From the NCBI GenBank assembly GCA_026214975.1, contig CM047817.1:56912246-56976245 (forward strand): DNA of 64,000 nt, read 5' to 3'. The notes under the pieces are model-generated. The model had not been told where the DNA came from and ran no database searches. It was given only the letters and a program-made list of their open reading frames with translations. Of this stretch, positions 48,515 to 59,654 are shown one piece after another. Both the position numbers and the translations under genes were made by a program. The DNA comes from Gentiana macrophylla (taxonomy: Eukaryota; Streptophyta; Magnoliopsida; Gentianales; Gentianaceae). Every line of letters starts with the position of its first letter. The stretch's first letter is position 1.

Positions 48515-49855
48515 TGTTAAATGCTATATGAGTGTTTCAGGATCGTAATTCAAGCATCTATGCTATTTTCCGATGTTTTGGTGCTTGCTTTTGTCTTGTT
48601 TTGTGTGTTTTATAGGATGTACCGAAACCGGGGCATTAGAGAATGGATCTGGACCAAAAGAAGTACATTGGGCCCAGTGATTGAAGTCCAAGAAGATGTC
48701 TGCTGAAGAAAAAAAAGAATAGAAAGCCAAGTAACCCGAGGGTTTGGCCCGGTAAACCGGTGACTTATTCAACATGAAATTTATTCTGCCACATTGTCTA
48801 AGTCGGTTAGGGTTTTAGAGAGTCTTAAGTCGGTCTTCGTATCTATATAAGGCCGCATTAACAGAGTTCTTCAAAAGTTCTAATAAGTTTTGATTAGAAT
48901 TTCATATCTTATCAAATACAATATATGTTTAATTCAGAAGTTCTAATAAGTTTTTGGTTTCCTCCCTTCTTCCATCATCTCTAGCTTGAGTAGATCGAGC
49001 TAGATCTCCATTGTTGAAGGTATGAAGCTTTGAACATTCTTTTTTGTCTCAATATGGTATATATGTTCGTATTTAGGTGTTTTAGTTAATCTGCATGTTT
49101 AACAACCCCATAATTTTCTTATTTTAATCGTACTGAGCAATGTATATGTAGAAATTAGGAAACGCCGCCCCCGGTACACCGGCGGTCTATACCAGTTTAC
49201 GAGGCATATTTTAGGAAACCTAAACTAGGATTCACTACAGCTACGTTGATCGGCAGGAATAATTAAAACGAGTAATAGGTCTGGCTAATCTAGTATTTGT
49301 AATTCGTAAATTAACATGAAGGACTGCAAGTGAAGTGTTAATTAGGACATAGTCTTGAATGGACCCTAGGAACATGCTGGTCAATGTCAACAGCTGTCTA
49401 AGTGGGTTAGCGGTATAAGGTAACGCTCAATATCGGCAGTTCAAGTTCTTTATGCGTATGGGCTGTTACGGACCAATTAAGGAGGGTAGCTTGCGTATAG
49501 ATTGTCTACTGCCATTGTCGGAGTAGATAGGAGTAGGAATTGCACCCGTAGCTGATAAATATGATAATAATCATTAAAATCTCATGTTTAATCTAAGTAA
49601 ATTATGTGGGGAAGGAAACATAACGATTAACTAATCCAAGTTAGTAGATCGGTGAGGAGAGGGATAGGTATACTGTGTTTGTTTTATTTCACGTTTTGGT
49701 CAGTGACCACCTATATGTTGCTTCTTAATTATGTGAGAATCATTTATAATTATAAGTTGCATTGTCTTTGTGGGATCGACACTCGCATTTACTATACTAC
49801 GAAGTACCTAGTATTCTTGCTAGTAATCTCGACGTAAGTGACTTACACGCGATCA
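48515..49855 (+). mobile_element. 5' LTR of an Athila-like gypsy element
   Basis: About 1.34 kb; it starts TGTTAAATGCTATATG (or at the TGTTTCAGG at 48533) and ends ACACGCGATCA. A TATA box (TATATAA, 48844-48850) lies about 330 bp in. The primer-binding site follows eight bases after the end. Length and ends suit Athila-type elements. No target duplication could be checked because the 3' end is missing. Confidence 0.65.
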
Positions 49856-49862
49856 AGATTTT

Positions 49863-49880
49863 TGGTGCCGTTTCCGGGGA
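49863..49880 (+). other. Primer-binding site of the Athila-like element
   Basis: TGGTGCCGTTTCCGGGGA differs at two positions from TGGCGCCGTTGCCGGGGA, the site used by Athila and Tat gypsy elements. It fixes the LTR before it as a 5' LTR. Confidence 0.85.
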
Positions 49881-50265
49881 CAATTGCCAATTTTTAAATA
49901 TAAACGTTTTAATTCTAATTAAGTAGTCATTTTTCTTTTATTTTTATTTTATTTTGAGTCTTGAGTCATTGTGTATCAAACATGCACATGTTAAACTGCC
50001 AGAAAGAGAAAATTCAGGGCCGTTTTCCCGAGGGTAATCTCTGAGTTACCGAGGCATGAAAAATAAATTTCTGGATAGTTTCAGTTATTCTGTGTTATTC
50101 CCTGTTGATTTTAGTTAGTAGGTCCGCAACAGCTGGGATCACACCCAGCTGAAGCGGAAGTTGCTAACCTTTTCTTTGTTTTATTTTGACTTTTTGTAGG
50201 TTGGTTAGAGCACTTCAGAAATTCGATCGATTCAGAGTTGACAAAGCACACACAAGCCAAGCAAT
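49881..50265 (+). other. Leader of the Athila-like element
   Basis: 385 bp between primer-binding site and the ORF at 50266. No gene is seen. It contains CAGCTGGGATCACACCCAGCTG, a short perfect hairpin, near 50130-50151. Confidence 0.5.
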
Positions 50266-51333
50266 ATGACTAGGACAATATTGAACATGACACCGATTTC
50301 CATGTATCCTGGATCTGAAGCACCAGAGCATTATGAAGCGGAAAAGCAACGGTTGGAAAAAGAGGAGAAAGCAATCAAGCAAGAGCCTAAAGATGACCTG
50401 AAGGAGTATAGCACGTATCGTCCGGGTGAGTTTCCTTGTGAATTAATTGATATATCATCTTCGGATTACGATTCTGATGATCTTGAAGAGGATCCTGACA
50501 CGATGTTTTCTGAGCCTGAGGATTACCCAGACTCAGACACCGTGGTGAAGTTAGGAGACCCTGGCACGTTCAGACTCCCAGTTTCTATTAATGGAATATC
50601 CGTAGGATTAGGTCTGTGCGATTCTTTCTCGAGTTGCAATATTCTACCTTTTTCCCTCTGTCAGAAGATCAAGCTTCCGGTCGTAATGAATCAAACCAGG
50701 ACCATGACTTTCATAGATAGAACCAGAGATATGCCTGCTGGTTTTCTTAAGAAATGTACAATTAAGGCAGGAGGGTTCACGTATCCTATTGACTTCACAG
50801 TTATAGACGTACCTGAGGACCCTAGTGCCCCAGTTCTCTTAGGACGACCTTTATTAGCGATGAGTAGGGCGGTTATGGATTTTGATAAATGTGAGATTAC
50901 TCTAAGATTGAAAAATTATGTTGTATCTTTTAAGATCCTAGAACCCCTAGAAAACCGACCGGAGAGTTGTAAGATGACTTATGCTTCAGGAAAGGTGGAA
51001 ATTTTAGGGATCGAAGAGCATAAGAATAGAAAGGTTGTCATAGAGACTGTTGAGCTGGAGTTTATGAGATTAATGCTGAGAGAAAGAGAAGAAAAGGACC
51101 ACAATAAGATGCTCATAAAAGCTAGTCCTTCCGTGTTGTGTAGTGAACGAGTTGAGATAAAAGTGGAAAACGAGGAGTCCTTGGGTTTAAATTCTAATTT
51201 TCGACGTAGAGGTAGACCTAGCACACAAGCTAAAAGTGAAAGACGTGCTAGGAAGAGAGCTCAAAAAGGTTCTTTAAAAGTGCAAACCTCTGGAGCGAAA
51301 GTTTGGCGAGTTAAAGCTCCAACCCTTGATTGA
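50266..51333 (+). CDS. Athila-like aspartic-protease-like protein, 355 residues, no gag
   Basis: One uninterrupted frame. Residues 1-90 are charged and acidic (EKQRLEKEEKAIKQE; DYDSDDLEEDPD). Residues about 95-215 match the retropepsin-like segment of Athila elements: KLGDPGTFRLPVSINGISVG, then LCDSFSSCNILPFSL where others have LCDLGASINLMP-like sequence, and VLLGRPLLAMSRAVMDFDK. The catalytic Asp is residue 119, but the D-T/S-G triad reads D-S-F, so proteolytic activity is doubtful. The C-terminus (about 310-345) is Arg/Lys-rich. No gag or zinc knuckle precedes it and no RT follows. It may be a non-autonomous element's protein or a chance survivor of deletion. Confidence 0.65.
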   Translation: MTRTILNMTPISMYPGSEAPEHYEAEKQRLEKEEKAIKQEPKDDLKEYSTYRPGEFPCELIDISSSDYDSDDLEEDPDTMFSEPEDYPDSDTVVKLGDPGTFRLPVSINGISVGLGLCDSFSSCNILPFSLCQKIKLPVVMNQTRTMTFIDRTRDMPAGFLKKCTIKAGGFTYPIDFTVIDVPEDPSAPVLLGRPLLAMSRAVMDFDKCEITLRLKNYVVSFKILEPLENRPESCKMTYASGKVEILGIEEHKNRKVVIETVELEFMRLMLREREEKDHNKMLIKASPSVLCSERVEIKVENEESLGLNSNFRRRGRPSTQAKSERRARKRAQKGSLKVQTSGAKVWRVKAPTLD

Positions 51334-51578
51334 TCGAAGATCTGAAGAAAGTCGAGCTGGTGACTATAAACTCAGAACTATCTCTTCAAACCCTTAGGAA
51401 GTTTAGGATTGAATAAAATTAGCCAGATGAAGGGACGAGCTTTTTTTCATCCTACCACAAACTTAGGCTTGATACCGAATGGTTTTGGAAAGTTTTTTTT
51501 TTACCTCGTTGCGGATTCTAGTGAAGTAGGTAAGGTTTTGAGTCAGAAATAACAATTGAAGAATAAAAGGGTAGTCAA
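51334..51578 (+). other. Post-ORF remnant of the Athila-like element
   Basis: A GTCGAGCTGGTGACTATAAAC block just after the ORF resembles the spacer that follows gag-pol in Athila elements. The sequence is then cut by the SIRE-type LTR at 51579; GTCAA (51574-51578) would be one copy of that element's target duplication. Confidence 0.45.
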
Positions 51579-53291
51579 TGTTTGTCCCTTGAAAAGACTT
51601 TGGTTAAGTTTAGAGGGGGGTGAATAAACTTAACACTTAAAACTTTTGGAGTTAACAAACTCGGCTTCTACAAAGACTCTGGCGATATCTCGATGAGTTT
51701 GTTGATACCTCAAAGAGCCTGGCCGATGCACGATGAGTTCACCGACGATTGAGTTTACTGAATTTGTGCAGCGGAATTATATCAAAATTAAGCCTTATTA
51801 CTTGTTGTTAAATATGATACTAAGTATTAGATACTCAGTAGTATATGTGTGTGATTTCAGTTGTTAGATTCAGTAGGTTGATGTGTATAGTAAAGAAAAT
51901 GCAGAATGTAAGTGCAGAAAGTAAGTAGGCAAATTTTATAGTGGTTCCAGGTGGTGTAATCCTGTCAGTCCACTCTTCTCATGTGATGTTGGAGGTAATT
52001 CACTAGAGATCTTTGATGCAATTTATTACAAAGATTCCTAAGTTGTTTGTCCTTCACCAATAACTATGGCTTCACAAACCGAACACTTGGAAGCAGTAGG
52101 ATTGCTTCACCAAAGTCTTCCACCTGGTCCTTGAAGGGTAGGATTGCCTCTTCACCACTCCACCACAAACAATGATCTTTCACACTCCAACAGATGCTTC
52201 TTTGTCTTCAAAGAGTTCTTTGTAAAATAAAGATTGAATCAAGTAAATGATTCGATTCAAAGAGCTTGATTAGGATGATATAATCGGCAGGCTTGCGATC
52301 TTCAAGTGTGTAAACTTGATGTAGCTTGAATCTGAGAATACACTCGAAGATTTTCTCTCAGACGTAGCTTTAAGCTCTGTGAGGTTCAAAGCAGGTGTTT
52401 TGTAGCTTCAGAATTTTCACTTATATTTTTTTCTTAAAGTTCATCATCTTTTTCTGAGTTGAAAGTCCTCTATTTATAGGTAGGAGTGCATGTGACTTGT
52501 ATTTGAAATTCAAATATGACCGTTCCTGGTTTTGTCCCATTTGACTTGCTTTCTGTCACTATTCATAGGACTGACACAATCAGAATCCTTTTTGACAGAA
52601 TGCAGTCTGTCCACCCTTTGACTTAAGACCATTGGATAAAGTCCTGAATCATCCCAACGTCTTTTTAATCTCAGTCATTGATTTGTTTGATAAATCAGAG
52701 GTAGATGGCTGTCCTTATCCATGTAATCTTCCATTGTAATCTTGAATTAATCGAGGTATATTTATTAGCAGGTTCATCAGTCTGCTGAAATACCTATCAG
52801 TCTGCTAAAATATAGTTTGCTGTGTTTAAAACAAAATGCAGCAGACTTCTTTTATCTAAATTTTATTTGTGAAGTTAGATTACACCTTTTTGCAAATAAA
52901 TAAGTTCCAATCACCATCCAACTTAAGGAACTTAGATCTTTCTACACAAGGTATATGTAATCGTTTAGGTCATCACTGGACTTGCCTAGATTCGATTCCA
53001 TATCCTTGACTTTAATTACTAAGTTTGATCCCTTAACCTTCATTAACTGAGTTTGAGCCCTCAGCCTTCACCCTTCAGTAGGTTCCTGATAAGTCTACTG
53101 ACCTGACTACCCTACTGACTTAGACTAGTCTGCTGAAATAAGTCAGCTGACCATTAAAGTGCTTGTTTGATCAAACCTATACAAAGATCAAACTCTAATA
53201 AGCCTATACATTTGATCTATATATCTTTTTGCCTTTGCACTATAACAGTTAGTATGGCACTCATCACTAAAACTTAGAAATAAGTCCAACA
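51579..53291 (-). mobile_element. 3' LTR of the SIRE-type element
   Basis: 1713 bp; in plus orientation TGTTTGTCCCTTG ... TAAGTCCAACA. It aligns over long blocks with 63351-64000, but the region 51650-51770 differs strongly between the two. A minus-strand TATA box (TATAAATA) is at 52471-52478. Related to the solo LTR at 17862-19600. Confidence 0.92.
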
Positions 53292-53309
53292 ATTTCCCCC
53301 TTTTTGGTG
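53292..53309 (-). other. Polypurine tract of the SIRE-type element
   Basis: The minus strand reads CACCAAAAAGGGGGAAAT just before the LTR start. It is the second-strand priming site. Confidence 0.8.
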
Positions 53310-53517
53310 ATGATGCCACTACCCTCACCTAGCAGCAAAGCAAAAGGATTTAAAACAAAAATAGAACAAATTTAGCCATCTCTCATTATAAACATTTGTT
53401 CAAAGATTATTACAGTCTAGCATCAGCAAAAATAAAACAGATAGGTATGCTGATCTACTGTCTTCTTTCCCTTTCCTCTCTTGCTTTTTCAGCTTGTTCT
53501 TGATAAGCTCTTATTTA

Positions 53518-56500
53518 TTATATCATCTCTCTCGTCCATTCATTTTCAATCAAAGTGAAGTCAATGTAGGAATTCACTTCCTTCCACCACTTCCAAGCTT
53601 CAGGTAGGATGAGATTGATTTGATTGACTCTGAATCCCATTCTCATGTAAAGTTCTTTGAATTCATTCAGTGAGTCCTTAGCTTTTGTGATAGGCAAACT
53701 CCTTTCACCTATACAACTTCTTCCACCTCTTCCACTTCTTCCACCTCTGTAACTTTCCCTCAAGGCTCTAACCCTTGCTTCCCAAAACTTCAATCCCAAG
53801 AATGAGTTTAAACCTTCATGAAATCCCTTGTCATTATAAGGTTTCCTTTTATTGTAGTACTCCTTCTTGTATTGTTTGAGAAGATCATCAGTAAGTTGAA
53901 CTTTGCTAGGTGCAGGTTCCCTGAATGCATTTGTTTCATTCAACCAGCTTTTATGTGCAAAAATTCGGGCAGCCTCTTTTGCTACTACTGTTTGGCCCTC
54001 TTCCCCCTTAGTGACATCATCAACAAACCGGGACAAAGAGCCATGAACACTCTCTCCGTGAGATAACCAGATTACTCGGTTGTCCTTCCATAATTTCGGT
54101 TCTTGTGTCAAGCTGCAAATCCTTGATTGCAAAGTTTGCTCCAGAGATTGATCCTCTCAAGAAGCTTAGGATCCAATCCAAAGAGTTGAGATGTTCAAAG
54201 ACCTTTCAAGAGCTTAGGTGTTTCAGCAAGTTTATCAAGTTTTTGATGGATAGAAGCAATTTGATCTTTCAAAAACTTTTCCTTCAGTGTATTTTCTTGC
54301 CTGATTCCCCTCACATCTAGAATAAGACCATTAATAGCATTTTGAGTAGATGTGAAATTTGAAGCAACTGTTTGAGTAGATTGTCTGTTGTTGTCCACTA
54401 GATTCATCAGTTCTTCAAATCTTTGTTCTTGTCTGTCAAGTTGAGTCCTTAACTGTGTTATGTCATTTTCGATGACCCTCAACTCTTCCACAACATGTTC
54501 TCGTACTCACTGGGTCATTTCTCCAAAGAACCCCATCAAAGCAGGCTCTTCTACATTATATTGTACCCTTTGTCTGCTGATGACCATTGCTTTACTCATA
54601 TCTCTCCCAGCAGGGGGAGGTCCTTCCTCAACCATAGCACCAAGAAAATCTTCCATTATTGGATCTTGTGCAGGTTCATCATTCACTGGTTCATCATCAC
54701 TGGATCCATCAATTTGAAACTCTTCATCACTATAGTCATAGTCCAGCATCTGTTCTTCACCATTAACAACAGCAGCCTGCTGACTATCTTTCCCTACAGT
54801 GGCCTTGACTCCAGTAGTCTCCACTACAGTAGCCTCTTCAACAAAAATAGCAGGGGTTTCCTCCAAACCCAAAGATTGTTCCAACCTGTGTCCAGGTGCT
54901 GTTTGCAACTCAGCAACCTGTACCTCATGTTCCAACCTTTGCTCAGGTTCTGTTTGAACCTCAGCAACCTGAACCTCCTGTTCCACTCTTTGAGGATTGA
55001 ATACAACTTCATTGTCCACTTGAAATCCTTCAGCATGACCAATCTTTGTTAGGATAGAGGCAGTTTTAGTAGGAGTGTCCTCAATGTCAAATCCATCTTG
55101 AATTGAGTCCTCTGAACTTGCATCAGGTTCATTGTGATCAGTAATCCTTTCTTCATCCAAAACAACACTTTTTTTATCTTAAGATTGTGCAGTAGGTTCT
55201 TCAACAAATAAAGTAGAGGATTCACCAACCAACCTATTTGCAGCACCACTTATTCCATCATTGATCAATGCCTCCAGATCATCCATGGTGAGATCCTGCA
55301 GATCCTCATCCATCTCTCCAGTCTTCTGGCCCTCAGCAGACTTATCAGTATCAGTGGGTTCAGCTTCTGCATTATTAGTGGCTCCTTGACCAGTGGCTTC
55401 AATAGTTGTTTCTCTAGCCACTCTACTTGTCTCCCCAGGGAACATGGGGTGGGGGGGTCATCATCAGAATTAGATGAATCACTGTCTGGTGTGTACTTTG
55501 GATCTCTGAACATAATTGCTCCACTTTTCTTTCCTTCATTCAATAAATCTAGCAGCCTAGATTGCAGCATGGTTGTATCCATCAAGTCCAATAGGCTGTC
55601 CACACCCAGCTGATCAAATGCCCATTCTTCAAATCCACTCATTGGATCAGCAGCTGGTTTCTGTCTCTTGTAGAATCCAAACTTCCATTGGAAATAGTTT
55701 TGCACTTTTCTGAAGTTAGGGTCTACTTTGTCCTTCTTAGATGCCTTCACATATGGCATAGTTGGCTTTCTAAGAGCTGTTCCAGTAGCTTGATGACCTC
55801 CAAAGGTCCCAACAAGCAAACTCAAAGTGTCTTCAATACATGTATGAAGGTCAGTAGGTTGCTCATATTGTACATTAGTCCCTACTACCTCCATCTATAC
55901 CACACTTTCTTCCCTCTGACTTATATGCTCATCAGCAGGGTTAACAGCAGGCTGTTCTTCCCCCTGAACTATTGCAGGAATTGCTGGGTCTTGTACAAGT
56001 GTTTCAGTTACCACAACAGCTGCAGATTCAGTGGTTTGCTGTGGTTCTTCAACAGATTTTCCAACTTCCACAAAGAAAGCTCAGCACAGTGATCTTGTGA
56101 CTCCTCAGTAGGTTTTAAAATAGTTATTGGTTCAGCCTCAATAGCCTCTCCTACTTCTTCTTCTTCCTGTTCTCTTTGAGCCTCTAAGATTTTCAATTGT
56201 TTCCCCTTTCCATGTTTCTTTTTATGGATAATCTCCTTCATTCTCTTTGAAAGTGGCTCAACATCAATTTGAATTGCAGTAGACTTTCTTTTTCTACTGG
56301 CTTCTTTATGTTGTTCCTTCAAAATCTCAACAATGCTTTTTTTCTAGCGACTACAAGCGAGGTCGTAATCTCAACTTTGGTGGACCTCAATGCACTCGGC
56401 TGATGTCGCTTTGTTTGCTTCCTGGTTCTTTTAGGCTTTAACATTTCTGTTATCTTCCTTGTGTCAGCACCCTTTATTTTCTCGATAGTTTTCTTTGGTG

Positions 56501-57351
56501 CAGTAGTCTTGACAGATTTCTTAGTAGTTTGCTTGACCTGCTCACCACCAGCATCACCATCATCTCCATCATTTGTCATTTATCATCAAGCCTCGGCCAA
56601 CACCTTCTTCATCATCATCCAAACCAGGGATAGCATAATCAATCTCTTTCTTGTATCTGGATTGGTTTATTTTCTCAGGTTCCACATCCAGAATCTCCAA
56701 ATGATTCAGTAGGGCCTGAACCATTAATCCTAAGGGTAAGGCCTTGGATTTCCTTTTCCCTTCTCTTTCCTCTTTGGCTACTTTCTTCATGTAATGGATA
56801 AAATATCCAGCCCAATCAAATATCATACTTCTGCAGATAATCATCAGCAGCTCTATCTTAGGACCTGATAGAGTGTCCATACTTCCAACCAGCCCTAATA
56901 TGTTCTTAGCAATGATTTTGCTCAGCAGGTTGTACTCATGCCCAATGTGTTTCACATTGATACCTGGAACAGATTTGGTGGTTTCATTGGTCTTGATTTT
57001 GTCAACAAAATCCATCTTTGACAACCCCATTTCCTCAGGATTCACAGGAGCATCTAATACCTCTTCAAAGCCAATAACTTCCCTCAGCAGGTTTGAGGAA
57101 ACTTCAATTTCTTGAGCATTTACAGTTGTTTTAAAAGCTTCTCTTCCTTCCTTTATCACAATGTTTTTCCAAAAACTAACAACATTGGTGTAAGAGATTG
57201 TTTCCAATCTTATGTTCAGTACATTTTACAAGCCTTCATATCTCCTTATTCTTCGACCAATGTTAATAGCTAACTCTATTTTATTAGCATCAACAACAAA
57301 ACCTCTCACACTTTGGCTTGTTCCAATTTGAACATCAATCTTTTCCGCCAT
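53518..57351 (-). pseudogene. Extra (env-position) ORF of the SIRE-type element, broken into several frames
   Basis: A minus-strand ATG at 57351 (MAEKIDVQIGTSQSVRGFVV) opens a frame with an in-frame TAA at 57228-57226. It continues to 56569 with a domain (FWKNIVIKEGREAFKTTVNA, SSNLLREVIGFEEVLDAPVN, LSGPKIELLMIICRSMIFDW) resembling the 'putative plant transposon protein' family (PF20167-like). After frameshifts come Lys-rich segments (56579-56008), a Glu/Asp/Gln-rich middle (55894-54507), a coiled-coil (54491-54195: ELRVIENDITQLRTQLDRQE) and a basic Gly/Arg patch plus helical tail (54132-53518: YRGGRSGRGGRSC). If the breaks are ignored it is about 1270 codons. It sits where env-like ORFs of SIRE elements lie and shares their strand; I see no signal peptide or clear transmembrane segment. 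Confidence 0.7.
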
Positions 57352-58012
57352 TGTTAAAAAGAAAAAGATGAAGAAGATGACTTGTAAATCTGCGTTCACA
57401 CAGTGTAAACACAGAGAAAATCAATCTAAGATTTTTGTAGTAGCCTTGGTGTAGTAGTCTGTGTATATATAGGCAAAAGCAGTTGAGACTAGCAGAGCAA
57501 GTACTGTGCAGTTAACCATGATTAATTTGAGTGAATGCTAACTTGACACGTGGCCCATTACTTTCTCCATAACGTTTGTAACCGTTGTATCGTGTTAACT
57601 GCGGTTATAAAGGATAAAATAAATATCCCGCCAATCTTCTTTTTGACTTTAATAAGTTTAACTGTGTAACGCATTATTCAACAGACTTGTCATCAGCAGG
57701 GTTGGCTCAACAGCCTGGTGATAGAGTAACTCTGCTGATCCTTGATTCCTTCTTATTTTGTTCAATTGATAATACAAGATGAAGTTTAATACCAATGACT
57801 GATCTGTCAAGTGAGCTCACCCAACATGACAAAGACCAATCCCCTTGGCAACCTCATTTGCTCAATTGTCCAAACATAAGTACATGGAATTGTTGATACC
57901 AATGACTAATCTGCTAAGTGAGCTCACCCAACATAGCAAAGACTAATCCCCTTGGTGAATTCCAAGACAACTGCTTGATTATCACCAACTTTAATAATTC
58001 CAAGTTCAGTCC
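57352..58012 (-). other. Spacer between RNase H and the extra ORF
   Basis: About 660 bp with no gene. It contains two near-identical direct repeats (CAATGACT.ATCTG..AAGTGAGCTCACCCAACAT, about 57791 and 57901). On the minus strand there is a TATA-like TATATATACACAG at about 57460, about 110 bp upstream of the extra ORF's ATG, which could serve a separate transcript. Confidence 0.4.
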
Positions 58013-59569
58013 TTAGTTTAGCAAATCTTTCACTATCAAGTGGTTTAGTGAAAATGTCAGCAAGTTGATCTTCAGAAGAGGATATACAGGAACCACCACA
58101 TCCTTCTTTTCAACATGATCTCTTATAAAATGATGTCTCACATCAATGTGCTTGGTTCTTGAGTGCAAGAAAGGATTTTCTGTGATAGCAATTGCACTTG
58201 TGTTGTCACACATTATTGGAATTTCTTTCTCCTCAATTCCATAATCCCTTAATTGTTGTCTTAGCCAAAGTACTTGTGCACAAAGAACTTCCAAAGAAGA
58301 ATGTATTCGCTTCAAAGAAGGTGGAAGTTGATATTGAATTATGTTTCTTGCTAAACCAGGAAACCAGTCTATTTCCCATTAACTGACAAGTTCCTGTGGT
58401 GCTTTTTCTATCAATCTTGCATCCAGCATAATGAGAATATGAGTAGGATATAACCTTGAAACTTCCATCCTTGGAATACCCTATCCCTACTCCCAAAGTC
58501 TCTTTTAGATACTTGAGAACTCTCTTGACTGCACCTATGTGACTTTCTTTAGGTTTAGATTGAAATCTTGCACAAACACCTACAAAGAAAGGATATATCA
58601 GTCTCATTGGCGAAGAAGTGTACAGCAGACTGCCTATCATCCTTCTGTATAAGGTCTGATCAACATCTTTGCCTTCTTTATCTTCATCCAATCTGATATT
58701 TGTACTCATAGGAGTTGATATCCTGGTCCTATTTTCCATACCAAACTTCTTCAGCAGCTCCTTGGTGTACTTGGTTTGATGAATGAAGATTCCATCTTTC
58801 ATCTGTTTAACTTGCAATCCCAAAAATTAGTTCATTTCTCCCATCATACTCATTTGGAATTTTCTCTTCATTAGATTTGCAAACTTTTCACATAGCAATT
58901 CATTTTCAGAACCAAAAATTATGTCATCAACATAAATCTGTACCAGCAGGGTGCTGTCCTTCTCATTGATTCTGAAAAGAGTCTTATCAATGGTGCCTTT
59001 TGTAAAACCATTGTCCACCAAGAATTGAGATAAAGTCTCATACCATGCTCTTGGTGCTTGTTTCAAACCATAAAGTGCTTTGTTGAGTCTATACACTTTA
59101 TCTTCTTGACTTTAACTTCAAAACCAGGAGGTTGCTGAACATACACTTCCTCCTCCAGAATGCCATTCAAAAATGCACTTTTGACATGCATTTGATATAC
59201 CTTGAAGTTTTTATATGCAGCATGTGCTAGGAATAATATGATAGCTTCCAATCTTGCAACAGGTGCATAAGTTTCATCAAAATCTATTCCTTCAGCTTGA
59301 GAATAGCCTTTTGCAACTAGTCTGGCCTTATTCCTCACAATGGTACCAGATTCATCCAGTTTGTTTCTATATACCCATTTAGTGCCAATGATATTTGCAT
59401 GACTAGGCCTTTCAACTAGTGTGCAAACTTGATTTCTTTCAAATTCATTTAACTCTTCTTGCATAGTAATTATCCAATCTGGATCTGAAATTGCTTCTTC
59501 AACAACTTTAGGTTCAACTTGAGATAGGAAACAAGTAAACATTGCTACTAATTGTCTTCTTGTCCTCAC
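58013..59569 (-). pseudogene. SIRE-type RT and RNase H, inactivated
   Basis: Three overlapping frames (59569-59063, 59096-58827, 58823-58233) and a fourth at 58315-58013. The RT start has [20 protein letters not shown] and [15 protein letters not shown]. Motif A reads [11 protein letters not shown], with His in place of the catalytic Asp. [12 protein letters not shown] and the catalytic YVDDIIFGSE box are intact. RNase H reads SHYAGCKIDRKSTTGTC, again with His for Asp (usual SDYAG), then CDNTSAIAITENPFLHSRTK and HIDVRHHFIRDHV. Frameshifts lie near 59090 and 58825. Confidence 0.9.
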
Positions 59570-59654
59570 ACCTTGCTGTACATTGCCAATAACTTGTTTA
59601 GCAGGGTGATTCCTTAACCATTGTGGATTCTGGTTAGATTGATTCTCGGGAACC

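Noticed and set aside
54495..55052. 185-codon plus-strand ORF
   Set aside because: It is antisense to the extra ORF of the SIRE-type element; the minus frames there form a consistent series.
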